Shown: positions 24,901-36,000 of the stretch, one piece after another | Numbering within the stretch: position 1 is the first letter of the stretch | How the letters are laid out: every line of letters starts with the position of its first letter | Origin: Cyanoderma ruficeps | Taxonomy: Eukaryota > Chordata > Aves > Passeriformes > Timaliidae | NCBI GenBank assembly: GCA_008694505.1 | Contig: VZDJ01000116.1 | Coordinates: forward strand, 23,741,501-23,805,500 | Direction of reading: 5' to 3' | Length of the DNA: 64,000 bases | Position numbers and translations under genes: made by a program | Notes under the pieces: model-generated | The model's database searches: none | Seen by the model: only the letters and a program-made list of their open reading frames with translations | Told to the model about the DNA's origin: nothing

Positions 24901-27900
24901 TCTGAACGTGGCCATAAATAACTCTCCATAGTCACCCTTCCTTCTTGGAACTATTCGATACTGGATGTCTAATCCATACAAGAGCAATACACTTAACTCT
25001 CATCATCTCAATTTTGCACTTGAGGTAACTTAAACAAGGGGTTGTAAAGTCAGTTTTTTCACAGGAATCTGTAACTCATTTTCAACAGCGCTGCATGGGA
25101 GCCGGGAGGGTTCTGTATCCCTCAAGGCTTAAGGTCGGGGCAACAATAGTTCAGAAGTGCTCACTGATTCTGAATGGTTAATTTTAGATTTTTCAAAGAG
25201 CCAGACTCACTGTGGCTTCCTCTGAGCTGCAGCTGCTGAACATCAGAAAGAGCATTTGGAGTACTTGGATATAGCTAGATCCCTATCTTGATTTTCAAAC
25301 CCACAGAGGTACCTAATCCTTTGTGAAAATCACAGGAGATAATTGTAAAATTGCTTTTCAAAGCCAGCTGTAAAGTCATCTCCGTTTCCAGGTCCTTTGA
25401 CAACTTTACTGGCACAAGTGTCTTTCCCTGTAATAGATATTTCTGTGTACTCATGTGTTTGCAAGATTTTAGAGTCTGTTAGCAATTACAAGGATTTTTG
25501 CTGGAAAGAAAATTAAGTTTGCCTTGAGGTAGGGCTCTTAAATCTCTGATTTCCTACAGGCATTTGCAATTTTAAGGACCGTGAATGGCTGGATACATAG
25601 AGTTATCAGAGACAAAGAAGGGAACCACTTGTACTTATATTTGAAATTTTGTGTGTCATGCATGACCAGGTTTTATGTGGATACATACCATAATTTCCCG
25701 TCAATGTGGTAAAGTTTATAGGAAAAAATACAAATTTAGATGAGTAATTACAATTATTATTCCTTTGAATCCACTTCTAAGTCTCCTCTTTAGAGACTCT
25801 TTTGTTTGTAATGTTTCTTTGGATAGAGATGGCCCTTCTCAACCAGTAGAGCTGAGCAGGAGCACCAGATAAGAGGGATGGAGTGGCCTCTTTCGAGGTC
25901 CCTTTGTTCACTGGTCAGGGACCAGTGCTCTCGCCAAGTGTGCTGTAGCATATTCCTCAGTCTGTAGGTACCTGAATTCCTGCCAGCTGGCAGATGCTGA
26001 TACTCCTGCAGAGCCAGTAAACTGCCTGCAGCTTCAGCTCCAGCTGAGGCCTCAGGAACAGAAGCAGGATTTTGAAAGTGTGACTTTCTGTGTTTTCACT
26101 GCCTGTGCTTTCTGATCCTTTGAGGTGCTCCGAGCACACCTAAGCCAAAAGCTGTCCAGATGTGTGAGAGAGAGAGGTGCCTGTCAAACAGGTGTTCTGT
26201 TGTTTTAACAGGAGACTTGAACTTTCTCTTGCTATCAAGATTTGGAGGTTCAGGACCTTTCCAAATCATGCTGAGGGAATACCAGCATTCTGCAGGCATA
26301 TCTACCCCTTCCCTCATGTCTCCTGTTCACACACCCATGGTGTGTTCGCACAGTACATACCCCTAATTCTAGAATATATTTAGGAATCCAAATGCAAATG
26401 TCTGCATGCTCCAAGACCATCCTGGTTCTCATCACAGTTTTGATGCTCATGTCTTGTTCAGTCAGATTTTCTCTCCAAGCAGCTGACATGTGTGGGGCTG
26501 CTCTGGGTTACCCAGCCCTTCCCTATAAATTGCTTGAGGGAATTCTGGAATTGAAGATTCAGTTTTGATGCAAGGCTCATTTTAGGTACAAACCTCACTT
26601 TCATGGAGAAAGGCAATGCCAGGGACTGAAGTGTTCAAATACCTTTAAAGGTCTAGGCTGAAGCCAGTTGGATTTCTTTTTATCCCAGCAAGAGGTCTTT
26701 CAAATACCTTCATGTAAGTAATGTCACTTGTCACAATAAATAACTCACAACAATAAGCCTGGAAAGCATTTTTTAAATTTTAAATGTTTAAGGGAAAGAT
26801 CACCTAAACACTCTCTAAAATACAAAATCTAATGAAAATTCAGAGGAGTTTGTTAGTGTCAATGTGAGACACCCACCCTGAATATGAAAAGAGATGCAAT
26901 AGTATGAATCAATTGAGGCATGAATTTCTGCTCAGCATCTTTGTTTGCAGGTAACCAACAGGTAGACTCCAGACGTGTTTGTCTGACAGCCATCCACACA
27001 AACCAGCAGGCATCCCACCCCCACTAAACTAAAAACCTACAAAGCTCAGCTAAAAAGGCCCAAATTAAACTCTTTGCAGAGTTTCCCCACTAGAGGTTTC
27101 TTGCTCCTTCCTACTGAAAATAATAATTTCTATAAGAAAATCATGAAAACATAAAAATATTACGCTCAATATATCAAAAGCTCAAAAGCTGCACAACATG
27201 TGAGTTAAACTCATTCCCATTGGCTCAAAGTTCCCTAAATCCTTGTATCCAACTCCCTCGAAGTTAAAAGTAGGGAAAGGATCCTCATGAGCCTCTAAGC
27301 CTGTAACATCAACTTCTGCAGTTAGAAGTCATCTAGACAGATGGCTTCAAAATCATGCTGGATCCAAATTCTTGAGGACTTTGAACACTTGAATTGTTCT
27401 CTTTAAATAAGGCAGCAACCACTTTCCACAGCAGCCCAAGTTCCCAATGACTGCAGTGTGTTACTCCAGATACCATGTACTCCTCTAATCTCCTCAGGAG
27501 GTGATGGAGGCACAGAAAACCCTGTAAGGCCAACCTCTGAAAGGAAAGGTTGCAGACTGTTGGGCAAACAGGGATGATAAAAGCATTCCTGGCAGCTGTT
27601 GCTATCTAAGCTTTCTGGAACAGTCAAGGACATCTTCAGAATGGTACAATATCATCTTCAGAAATCCACTCCCATTATCTATTTTGTTTGTTCAGTGCTT
27701 GTTTTGCCCCTCAGCACCCTTGCATGACCCTCTTTAAAGCTAATGGATGTTAAACATACTCAGGCAAGAACAAAATGGAAATCAACTCCTTGCAAAACAT
27801 ACATACATAATCTTTGGGTTGACAGGCAAACCTGAATCCAGCGACATTTTTGGATAAACATCACTTTGATTTGCCCCTCCAGACCCAAATATGTAACTTA

Positions 27901-30480
27901 GAACCAAAACCACAATTGCCACCATATTGGCAATGAACCAAATATATGCTAAAAACAGAAACAAAACCACACACAAAATCCAAATTCAAGTTCAACAAAA
28001 ATCTGAACAAAAATCTGAACCAATCTGAGAAAGCATAAGTTTGAGACCACGCCCTTACATTTCACAAAAGCCACAATGCTCAGACCAAACCTTCTTTGTC
28101 CCAAGGCCTGAATTTTACAATAGATTTGTATCCTTAGGTCACCTTTTCTTCTCAGGAATGAAGCAGCTTTCATAATAGCCAATGGCACTGTTCCAGCTGA
28201 TTAATCTGTGCCCTGCTATGTGATCTTTTTCTTTCACCCAGGTTGATAGGCAAGCTTACCTTTGTGGAAGAAATCAGTTAAGTTCTGTCTACAATTCCAG
28301 CAGTGTAAACCCGAAGCCAACCCACTGTTCCAAAAAGTGTTACATTTGAGACCTACAGCACTGTGAAAGGTGATGCGTATCATGAATCCGACACTGGTAA
28401 TGCAGGAAGATTACATTTTAGATAAGCAACAATGTCCCGAAGGTGCACAAGGAAAACAAACGCAAGGAAGCTTCAGGAAGAATCATTTGAATATCCTGTA
28501 CATACAGTAAATTCCAAATGAAAGGTGTTGAACCACCTGCAAACTCTGAGCAGTCAGTGGGGCAAATCTGACCTTTCCTTTCCCAAACTGACCCAAAACA
28601 TCTCATGTATCCAATACATAAATATGTGAATAAACACACATCATTTAAGAACTGTGTTGATTGCTCCTTGTTGTCTTTTCACATAGAAAATTAAATCAGA
28701 AGCAAAAGGACAGAGGAGCCCCAAATTTTCACCTTTTTTTTGGAAAATCTCTGCTGAAATATCATCAGTGGAAAGTTCATACTTTTGTCACATATTTGTT
28801 CTGCATATCTTGTTAACTATCCCATAGATTTAGGTTGTTGAAAATTCTTAATGTCATTTTGATGCCATGAAGCACATTAGCACTGGTGTTTTCTCTGGAT
28901 GGCTCCCTTAATCCTTTCCTAGTGGCCCTTCAGTTTTATTTTTCTAAAGAAGTTTACAGCTTATTCAGAATCATGCTGCTCTTTTAATCTCTTGCTGAAC
29001 CTGCTGTTCTCTTTGTGATAACTATGTTATGTCTTGAGCTACATTAAGATGACTTGGAAATTGAGAAACAGGATTAAATCTTTGTTGTTAATCTTTATGA
29101 CTGTAACAAAGCCTAATGGGAAATTGGAAGGGATTCAGAGAAAAGTGGAAATTATTAAGGTGCTTGGGTAGTACATATTTAATTACCTTCAGAAGGCAGC
29201 AGCTCACTAATTGTGGGTGTAACCAGTGTTACCCAACCTTCAACATGAATCCAAGGAATATGGGGTCAGAGTCACAGTAATGGGAGATCATTGTTTTACT
29301 GTTAAAAAAACTGTAATGGGATAAAAGGATGAAAATTGTTTATACTAAATACCAGGAAGTGTTTTAGAACTTTAAATCTGATGTTATGAACAGATGATGT
29401 CACTTAGGAAATAGTTTGAAGATAGAAGTGGGTGGCTGTTGTCAGCTGCCCACCCAGGCTGCAGCCTGTCCCTAAGGCACTCTCAGGAAAGGCATGGCCC
29501 AAGCAGCTCCTGGACTTTGTGACCTGCTCTGCTGCACAGCTGGTATCCCACTGGCTGGAGATCAGCCCTCGTGTTCACTGCGAGGTGCTGCACATACTGG
29601 CTGCACCTGTGCAACTTCCTCTTAATGTCTGCATAATGTCTCCGTAATTGCCTGTAGACCCACAGAGCGGGGATTTTTCCACAGCTCCTCAAAAAGCTGG
29701 GCTACACAACCCAGCAGAGTTTAAAGCTCAAACATTTTTCCCACCTTTGAAAATCTCAGCCCAAGTGACCAGTTTGGTTTCCTCAGAAACAGCCCCTCTC
29801 ACCAATGTGTGTAACAGCTAAGATTCAGCAGGTCTTAAGCTACAACACTACAACCCTTCAGAACTGTTTAGGGGAATGGAAGGAGTCTTAATTGTGGAGT
29901 TTGTTTTGCCTTTAATCTAGAAGGACTCAACTATCAAACCACACTGTGACACTCCTTCACTACACATTGGAAGAAAGTTAAATTTCAACAAATGTGAGAG
30001 GAGGGAGCGATGGGCTGCTCCCCGCTGAAAACCCTGTCACACTTTCTGCATACTCTACTTTACAACTGTTTTAAAACCATGCTGAGGATTATAGATAAGA
30101 ATATTTTAGGCCAAATAAATAAATGGAACAGAGCAATTTTGCGGTGTCATTCTCCCCGCTCTCCTTTTTGTGTGCTTTGAACAGCTAAGCCCATTGCAGA
30201 GAGTATTTGACTTGGCAGTTAACCACCAAGGCAAAAGGCCATGTACAAAATCTTCGCTTCCAAGGAACACTCAGTTTAGCAGTTGGCACTAATTGGCACC
30301 AAGAGAAGATCAGACTCCCAGCACTCGGACACTCCGTTTCTCCCCATCTGTCAGTAAGTTAATTGCTGCCTCTTTCTCCACCTCAGGAGAGGCACTGGCC
30401 TCTGAAACCAGAGTGCCCAACTTTTGAAGGGAGTCACACACATCGACCCAGACTTTTGCAAATGGCCCTTCAAAAGCCAT
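15961..30480. other. Intergenic, no gene recognised
   Basis: About 14.5 kb upstream of the HSPA12A CpG island, AT-rich and low in recognisable repeats. There are scattered A/T runs and AT-rich tracts (17740-17940, 21480-21600) and a short AAT run (22680-22695). Two adjacent 12-base units (AACAAAAATCTG) occur at 27994-28017. Short open frames show no known motif. Untranslated or alternative 5' exons of HSPA12A could lie here but cannot be identified from sequence alone. Confidence 0.5.
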
Positions 30481-30920
30481 TCCCTGGTGCTTCTAACAAA
30501 ACACATTAAAATTGTGCTCTTTCTTTGCTGTATCTAATTATAAAGCCAATCTAATTCTCACTACATGTTACAACAGTTTTAATATTGGCTCCAGCAGGAG
30601 TGGAAGCACGGAGTTATATTTAGCATCTAAAGATGATCTAGTGTTCACAAGGTCATGGAGTGTGGAACTGAGAAGAAGCTGCCACTTTAAGTTTACTCTC
30701 ATGCTCCAGGGTTTATTGCAAAGAAGCTTCTGGTGTTTTTCAAAGAGCTTCTTTGTGGATATATTTAACCAGATCCTTGGGGAAATCCTCCTAGCGCTAA
30801 AATTAGGATTCGATGAGCCGAAAAGACAAAAGGTTCAGTAACCCTAGGTAGAAGTACATTAAATAAAGTTGGTGTTCAGCCCGGTTGAGCAGAGTCCCCG
30901 TCTTTAGCCAACAGCACACT

Positions 30921-30932
30921 GCCATCGTGTGG
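30921..30932 (-). promoter_or_regulatory. CTCF-like motif
   Basis: GCCATCGTGTGG in the context CACTGCCATCGTGTGGTT resembles the reverse complement of the CTCF core (GCCMYCTRSTGG). It lies in a small CpG-containing patch (30890-30975) inside AT-rich DNA. The match is imperfect, so this is a candidate only. Confidence 0.3.
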
Positions 30933-31299
30933 TTCGGGCTGCCACCGGCAACCGGTGAAATACCGGGATGTTTTCACAGAGCTTTCCTGGTTTTAATTCC
31001 TATTAGGCTAATAATGTACCAACTTTACACTTTCAGGGTATTTACTGAAAGTTTTTTTGAATGAATGAAGCAATTATATGATTCCCTCCTCAGGCTATAA
31101 GAGTTTAAAAATGTTCAATGACATTATTCGAACTGTATTTGTTTGCTTTAATTTAATAGTGGGGTATTTCTACTGCTGACCACTGCTATCCTTCTATTTC
31201 CTTCAACTGACCCAAAAACTGTGGGTTATTTAAATAATTACATTTTTTTTTATAAAAGTGTCTTCACACACACGTAACTTTACTGATCTGTTCAGTTGC

Positions 31300-31675
31300 T
31301 TCTCTAAACTGAGAAAAAACAAATGGCTTTCTAGTCATTCCCTCAATTTGGATCAGTCTTCTAGTAATAGCTTGCCACTCCTCTCCCAGTTTATATTCAT
31401 GCCAGGTTTTACGCCATCCTTGGTGCAGGATCCAGCATCTGGGATTGTCAGATTTCATCCCATTAATCATTGCCCAATGCTCCAGTCCATCAAGATCCGT
31501 TTGCATGGTATCTTGTCCCTCAAGAGGGACAACAGCACCTCCCAGTTTGGTATCAGCAAATGTGCTCATGGTGCATTCCACTCTTAACATCCAGCTCATT
31601 CATAATCAACATATTGAACAGAACTGGCCTTGAAACTGAGCTCTGAGGAACACTGATGATACCCTGGTATGGTAT
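31300..31675 (-). mobile_element. CR1 LINE fragment, reverse transcriptase region, antisense
   Basis: Read on the minus strand from about 31670, this shows decayed pieces of the CR1-type reverse transcriptase in the correct order. First comes a VPQ-S-V..PVLFNM segment (cf. VPQGSVLGPVLFN). Next is a frame change. Then FADTKLGGAV appears, the region around the catalytic FADD box, with the box itself shortened to FAD-T. After that come LDGLEHWA and YKLGEEWQ. Frameshifts and stop codons show it is a dead fossil copy. It has no CR1 3' end, so it is an internal fragment. Boundaries are approximate. Confidence 0.8.
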
Positions 31676-32130
31676 TTTTTTAGGAATTTGAGTTTGAGAG
31701 GGTAGGCTGTCCCCAGCTGTCGCTCATAACTGTTACTGCAGAGTGAAAAAACAACAGCTTACTCTAAAAGTCTGGCTTTATTTTTATTCACAAGGGTTGC
31801 AGCAGCACCTCCAAGGGACACTCAGTTGTTACTATCAAATAAACAGCTTGCTTGGAGATGATAGTATTCAAAGCTCCAGGTATTTGTTATTGCATGTCCA
31901 TGGAAAAAGGTCTTCCTGACTCAATCACTACCACGATACACGACATCCTGGAATATATTAACAAATATTTTTCTGAGCTAAAATTAATAAAAAGTCAAAT
32001 CTGCTTTCCTTCTGGGACTTCTATATTCAAACGTAAAACTCATTTATGTCCATACAGTTAAGTATATATAACCAGACATATTTACATTACCATTATATAT
32101 TCAATTTCCTTTTTTTATAGTGTAGCCCTT
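31676..32130. other. Intergenic, no feature
   Basis: AT-rich sequence between the CR1 fragment and the CpG-rich segment at 32.13 kb. Nothing is recognised. Confidence 0.5.
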
Positions 32131-32650
32131 AGCAGTCGTACGGGGAGGACAGATACACGGGAATACCCCACAGGTTGTTCAGTATGTTATGCCGTACACT
32201 GTATGACATCATTTTCCGTTATGTTCCAGAAAGCAGAGTTTATAAAGAAGTCTTTATAAAGATTTATAAGGACGGACCCCCACCGTTCCCAGCGGCGCTG
32301 TTCCGATGTCGGCGCTCGCTGTGTGACGGACCCGCTCTGGACACGGCGATCCAGAGGAGGGCGTGCTGTGGCTTTGGAAAGTGGCCGTGTCCCTGGAGCC
32401 CAGAGCTGGGACGGAGCAGGGTAAACAGCCCAAAATCAGCAGCCAGGAGAGTGCAATCCCCCTGCTCCTGGGCACACTGAGTGCTCGCTGCCGCCCGGGC
32501 TCTGCTGCCCTCCCGCATCCCTGCGCTCCCCGGCAGCTCGGAGCTCTCCGACCGCTGCTCTCCCGGCCTTTCCCTTGCTCTTCCTTGGACTTCTCCAAGC
32601 AAATCATCACACAACCCTTGGATTTCAAGAAGTTATGTAGCGTGGGAGGT
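32130..32650. promoter_or_regulatory. Orphan CpG-rich segment with clustered TATA-like boxes
   Basis: Between AT-rich flanks, this stretch has clustered CpGs (32280-32350 and 32485-32565). At 32239-32271 there are three TATA-like words (TTTATAAAG, TTTATAAAG, TTTATAAGG) immediately before the GC-rich part, oriented for plus-strand transcription. Open frames on both strands (32175-32480 plus, 32628-32254 minus) match no protein I recognise. It could be a small promoter or first exon of an unannotated transcript, an alternative 5' exon region of HSPA12A, or a decayed LTR. The evidence is compositional only. Confidence 0.35.
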
Positions 32651-32896
32651 CTGGAGGGAAAGGTGAAGGCTTTAATCCTGGTCAGTTGTCTGAGCTGCTA
32701 AACACGAATGGCTTCTCAGAATTTTAGGCTGAACTCGCTGAAAGCACGTATTTAATATTGAATTCGAGCCAGTTCCTACCAGAAAAGAGATCCCACATCC
32801 CATTATGAAAAAGACTGTTCAAAATTGGACACTCAGCTGGTCGTACAATCATTAAAAATATCTCTTTTTAAACAGATAACAGAAGGGACGTCCCAA

Positions 32897-33040
32897 AGAT
32901 GAGCTGAGGTGGTCAGAGCATGGTGCTGATAACAAGGTTGTGGGTTCAGTCCCTGTAGGGGACATTCATTTAAGAGTTGGACTTGATCCTTGTGGGCTAC
33001 TTCCAACTCAGGATATTTTCTGTAAAATATTATGAAATTT
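32897..33040 (+). mobile_element. tRNA-Ile-derived SINE (TguSINE1 type)
   Basis: The head resembles tRNA-Ile: GGTCAGAGCATGGTGCTGAT, including a GAT anticodon-like triplet, then AACAAGGTTGTGGGTTCAGTCC. The polymerase III B box GGTTCAGTCCC is at 32943-32953, and the A box is degraded. The tail (AGTTGGACTTGATCCTTGTG, then CTTCCAACTCAGGATATTTTCTG) resembles the CR1 3' end, which is how such SINEs borrow CR1 machinery. From memory this architecture is that of TguSINE1 described from zebra finch. It is a SINE and not a tRNA gene, because the acceptor-stem and D-arm sequence has decayed and CR1-like sequence follows directly. Confidence 0.85.
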
Positions 33041-36000
33041 TGGGACAAGAATCAACATAAAAAGCTTATCAGAGGATTTGGATCTCTGAATTCCAAAAGA
33101 AATACCTGTACACTCTGCCCTCCCCAACAATTTATGAGATTTACTTTATCAATCCTATCCCTTTAGAGACCCTTAAGAATCATGAAGAAAAGAAATCCTG
33201 GCTTTGAGTAAAAGTTCTCTTATAAGTTTAACATCTTTCCTACAGTAAAAGAATATTTTTAAATGGAAGAAGCTAGACTTGTTAAAAAAGCTTCACTAAC
33301 AGCTGGCAGGAGCCTTTTCACTTAAAACAGCAAATATATTTCAAACCATTCAGTGATGAAAACAAAAGAAAACTTATAGGAATGGTATATTTAAAGAAAA
33401 TTATAATGGAGATGAATGCTGTATTTTTTAAAGTATGAAGTATTTTTAACATTATCAACTTCCATATAACTGTATTATGCAGAAACAGCTATTATAGGCA
33501 TTTTTAATGTTTAAATTCTATTACTTTTCAATTATTTGATTTGGATTTTTATTAAGTGAAAGCTAGGATAGCTTTTGTGTCTTCTATTGCATTTTGTTGT
33601 TGTATAATTGAAGTTAATGACAGCTTTTCCATGGACTTGAGTAAGAATTGAACTTTACAGTTCTAGTCAGTGGGAGGGATCTTAGTTCATCTTGATGAAA
33701 GGTGGGTACTTTGAATTGCTAAACATACTTTTTGATAACTTTTGGACAAATGAATATCTTGAGGCATTTATCAAAAGACTAGACAGTGTCATACTCTGCT
33801 GCCCTGAAAATATGCACTTTTACCTTTTCAAGGTCTTTTAAAGCTGGATTTCCTGTCTTGACCTGTGAACTGTTATGATACATAGTTAAACAGTGATGAC
33901 CTTTCATTTCTGTGATGTTTCATTCCACAAAACCTGCATTTCAACACCTCACATGCTGGTGCTGCGTCTGCAGCACAGTTTGCAAAATGCTCTGAGTTCC
34001 TTTCAAATGAAATATAGCGTGGATTTAAGATGGTCAAGCTGACCACTGTAACACATCAGAGAGCTGGCACAGCCCATGACATCTGACCAATGAAAAATCC
34101 TCATTCTTTCCACAATATTCAGCAGGTCCTGCAATTTTCTCTCAACAGGAGACAAAATGTTAGGTTACAGAACCCTTAAAATTCCCTGCTGGATCTCACA
34201 GAATCTGCAAGTCCCACCCCGCGGAGAATGCCACTTTGTGGCAGTCTCTGCACATTCCCTGAAAGAGTTCAAATTCTTTACACCAATTGAACGCATTTCT
34301 GTCTCGTTTGAATGGCAGAGTGAATGGAGACACTTGAGAGTTCTTGGTCGCAGACATTCTAATTGATCTCTTGGCTGCAGTATACTGTAATTTGTATGGA
34401 AATATGCATTTCTCTCTGGAGGCTGTCCTGCAGTGGACTAAGCATAGCCATGTCACCTAACAAGAGCACTTTATGAACCATAATTTTCTCTGTTCAAATT
34501 ATATCTCTCAACTTAGGACGTGCCCGAAGAACCTTTCCATACACACACACACACAGGAGAGAACCTGTCAAAACATGTAGCTTTGATAACATTGACTCAA
34601 AACCTGAACGCTTAACAAGAGCTCTCCATGAAATAAATGGAGAAGAGACTAAAAATCATGTTCTCTTAGGCTAAACTGCTTTCCACACTATCTACAAGGC
34701 AGCCTCAGCTGCGGTGTCCCTGGCGCAAATCTCATTAGATGGGCTGGTAAGTTGTGCAGGCAGAAAGAGACTTCTAAGGATTGCTCTGCCAAGAGAGGGA
34801 ATTGGCAGCACACAGAGCACTTCCCCTCCCACTCCCCATGCTGTGGGATCTGGTGAATCCCCAGCTGTGCTCTAAAGCAGACCTGTCAGGTCTCATGCAC
34901 TGACTCACTCTTTTGTATCACACCCTGTCACCGCCGGCATCGCACATTTCTCCACGGCGGCACCGCGGCTTCTCTCCCACTTTTGGATCCCACACGTCAG
35001 ATGCAGGTGGTCAGTGTGCTCAGTGATTATCCGACCAGCTGCATCTGATGTGAGGGTCAAGGAGCAGAAGAAAGGTCACGGTCCTGGCACTGCAGCTGGG
35101 GAATGTGCTCTTTAGCAGGACCCAGTGGTGACAGGAGCCCTGCGAGAAGGCGTGCTCCCCTCTCAGGGCTGTGTGCTGCAGGATTTGGCTCTTTAATGAC
35201 TGGACAGATGCTTAGCACCCAACCTTGCACTGGAATCTGTGCCCCAGCACAGGGAATCTCATGTCTGAAGACCAGAGACTTAACAGGTTTGTTTCATAGG
35301 CTTGTCCTTCCCATGAAATTTCTGCAAGAGACATGACCAGACCTCAGAGATCTGGCTGGTATTTCCACAAGAAACCTTTTGTTGACCTTATCTTTACCCT
35401 TGTGCTATTACTGATCAGCAATTGGAGACACTGAAACAGCAACGTGAATTCTGACTATTTTTTTTTTTTAGATTTTATTTACAGAATAAAAAGCCAATAA
35501 AGAAGTACTTACAGTGAAGGTAACAGTTGTGAACTGATCTATGCCCACTTCTGAGTCTCTCTTGGTGGCAATCAAAAATTACATTTCATAAATACATGTT
35601 TGTATACAGTTACTTAAAATGAAAAAGGCAAGTTTTTCGTTCCTGAGGTTTTAAATGTCATCCACCCAAAAAAAGAACTGTTAACATTTTAGCTGCCCTC
35701 ACTAGAGCAGGCCAGTGACTGACATATGAAAAGCCTCAAGGCTGTAGTTATTTACAAATTTTGATTTTCTAGATTCTTCCACATGTTTAATTCTGCTCCT
35801 CACCATAAACCTTCCCACTGTATTTCATTGACTGGCATTTTAACGATAATTTTATTTATTCCTAACATTTCTTTTTCTGGCCTGATTTTTCATCTCCTTC
35901 AGTACTATGTCAAGGAACAACAAGAGCTGGGAAACATCTTTATGCAGAAAACTTCCATTTGGTCTTGTGTACTACTCATTCCACAGTGATGGATGCAGCA

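Noticed and set aside
31264..31599. 111-codon minus-strand frame, possible gene
   Set aside because: It is a decayed piece of CR1 reverse transcriptase with frameshifts, not a host gene.
32897..32970. Possible tRNA-Ile gene
   Set aside because: The A box and stems are degraded and a CR1-like tail follows, so it is a SINE.
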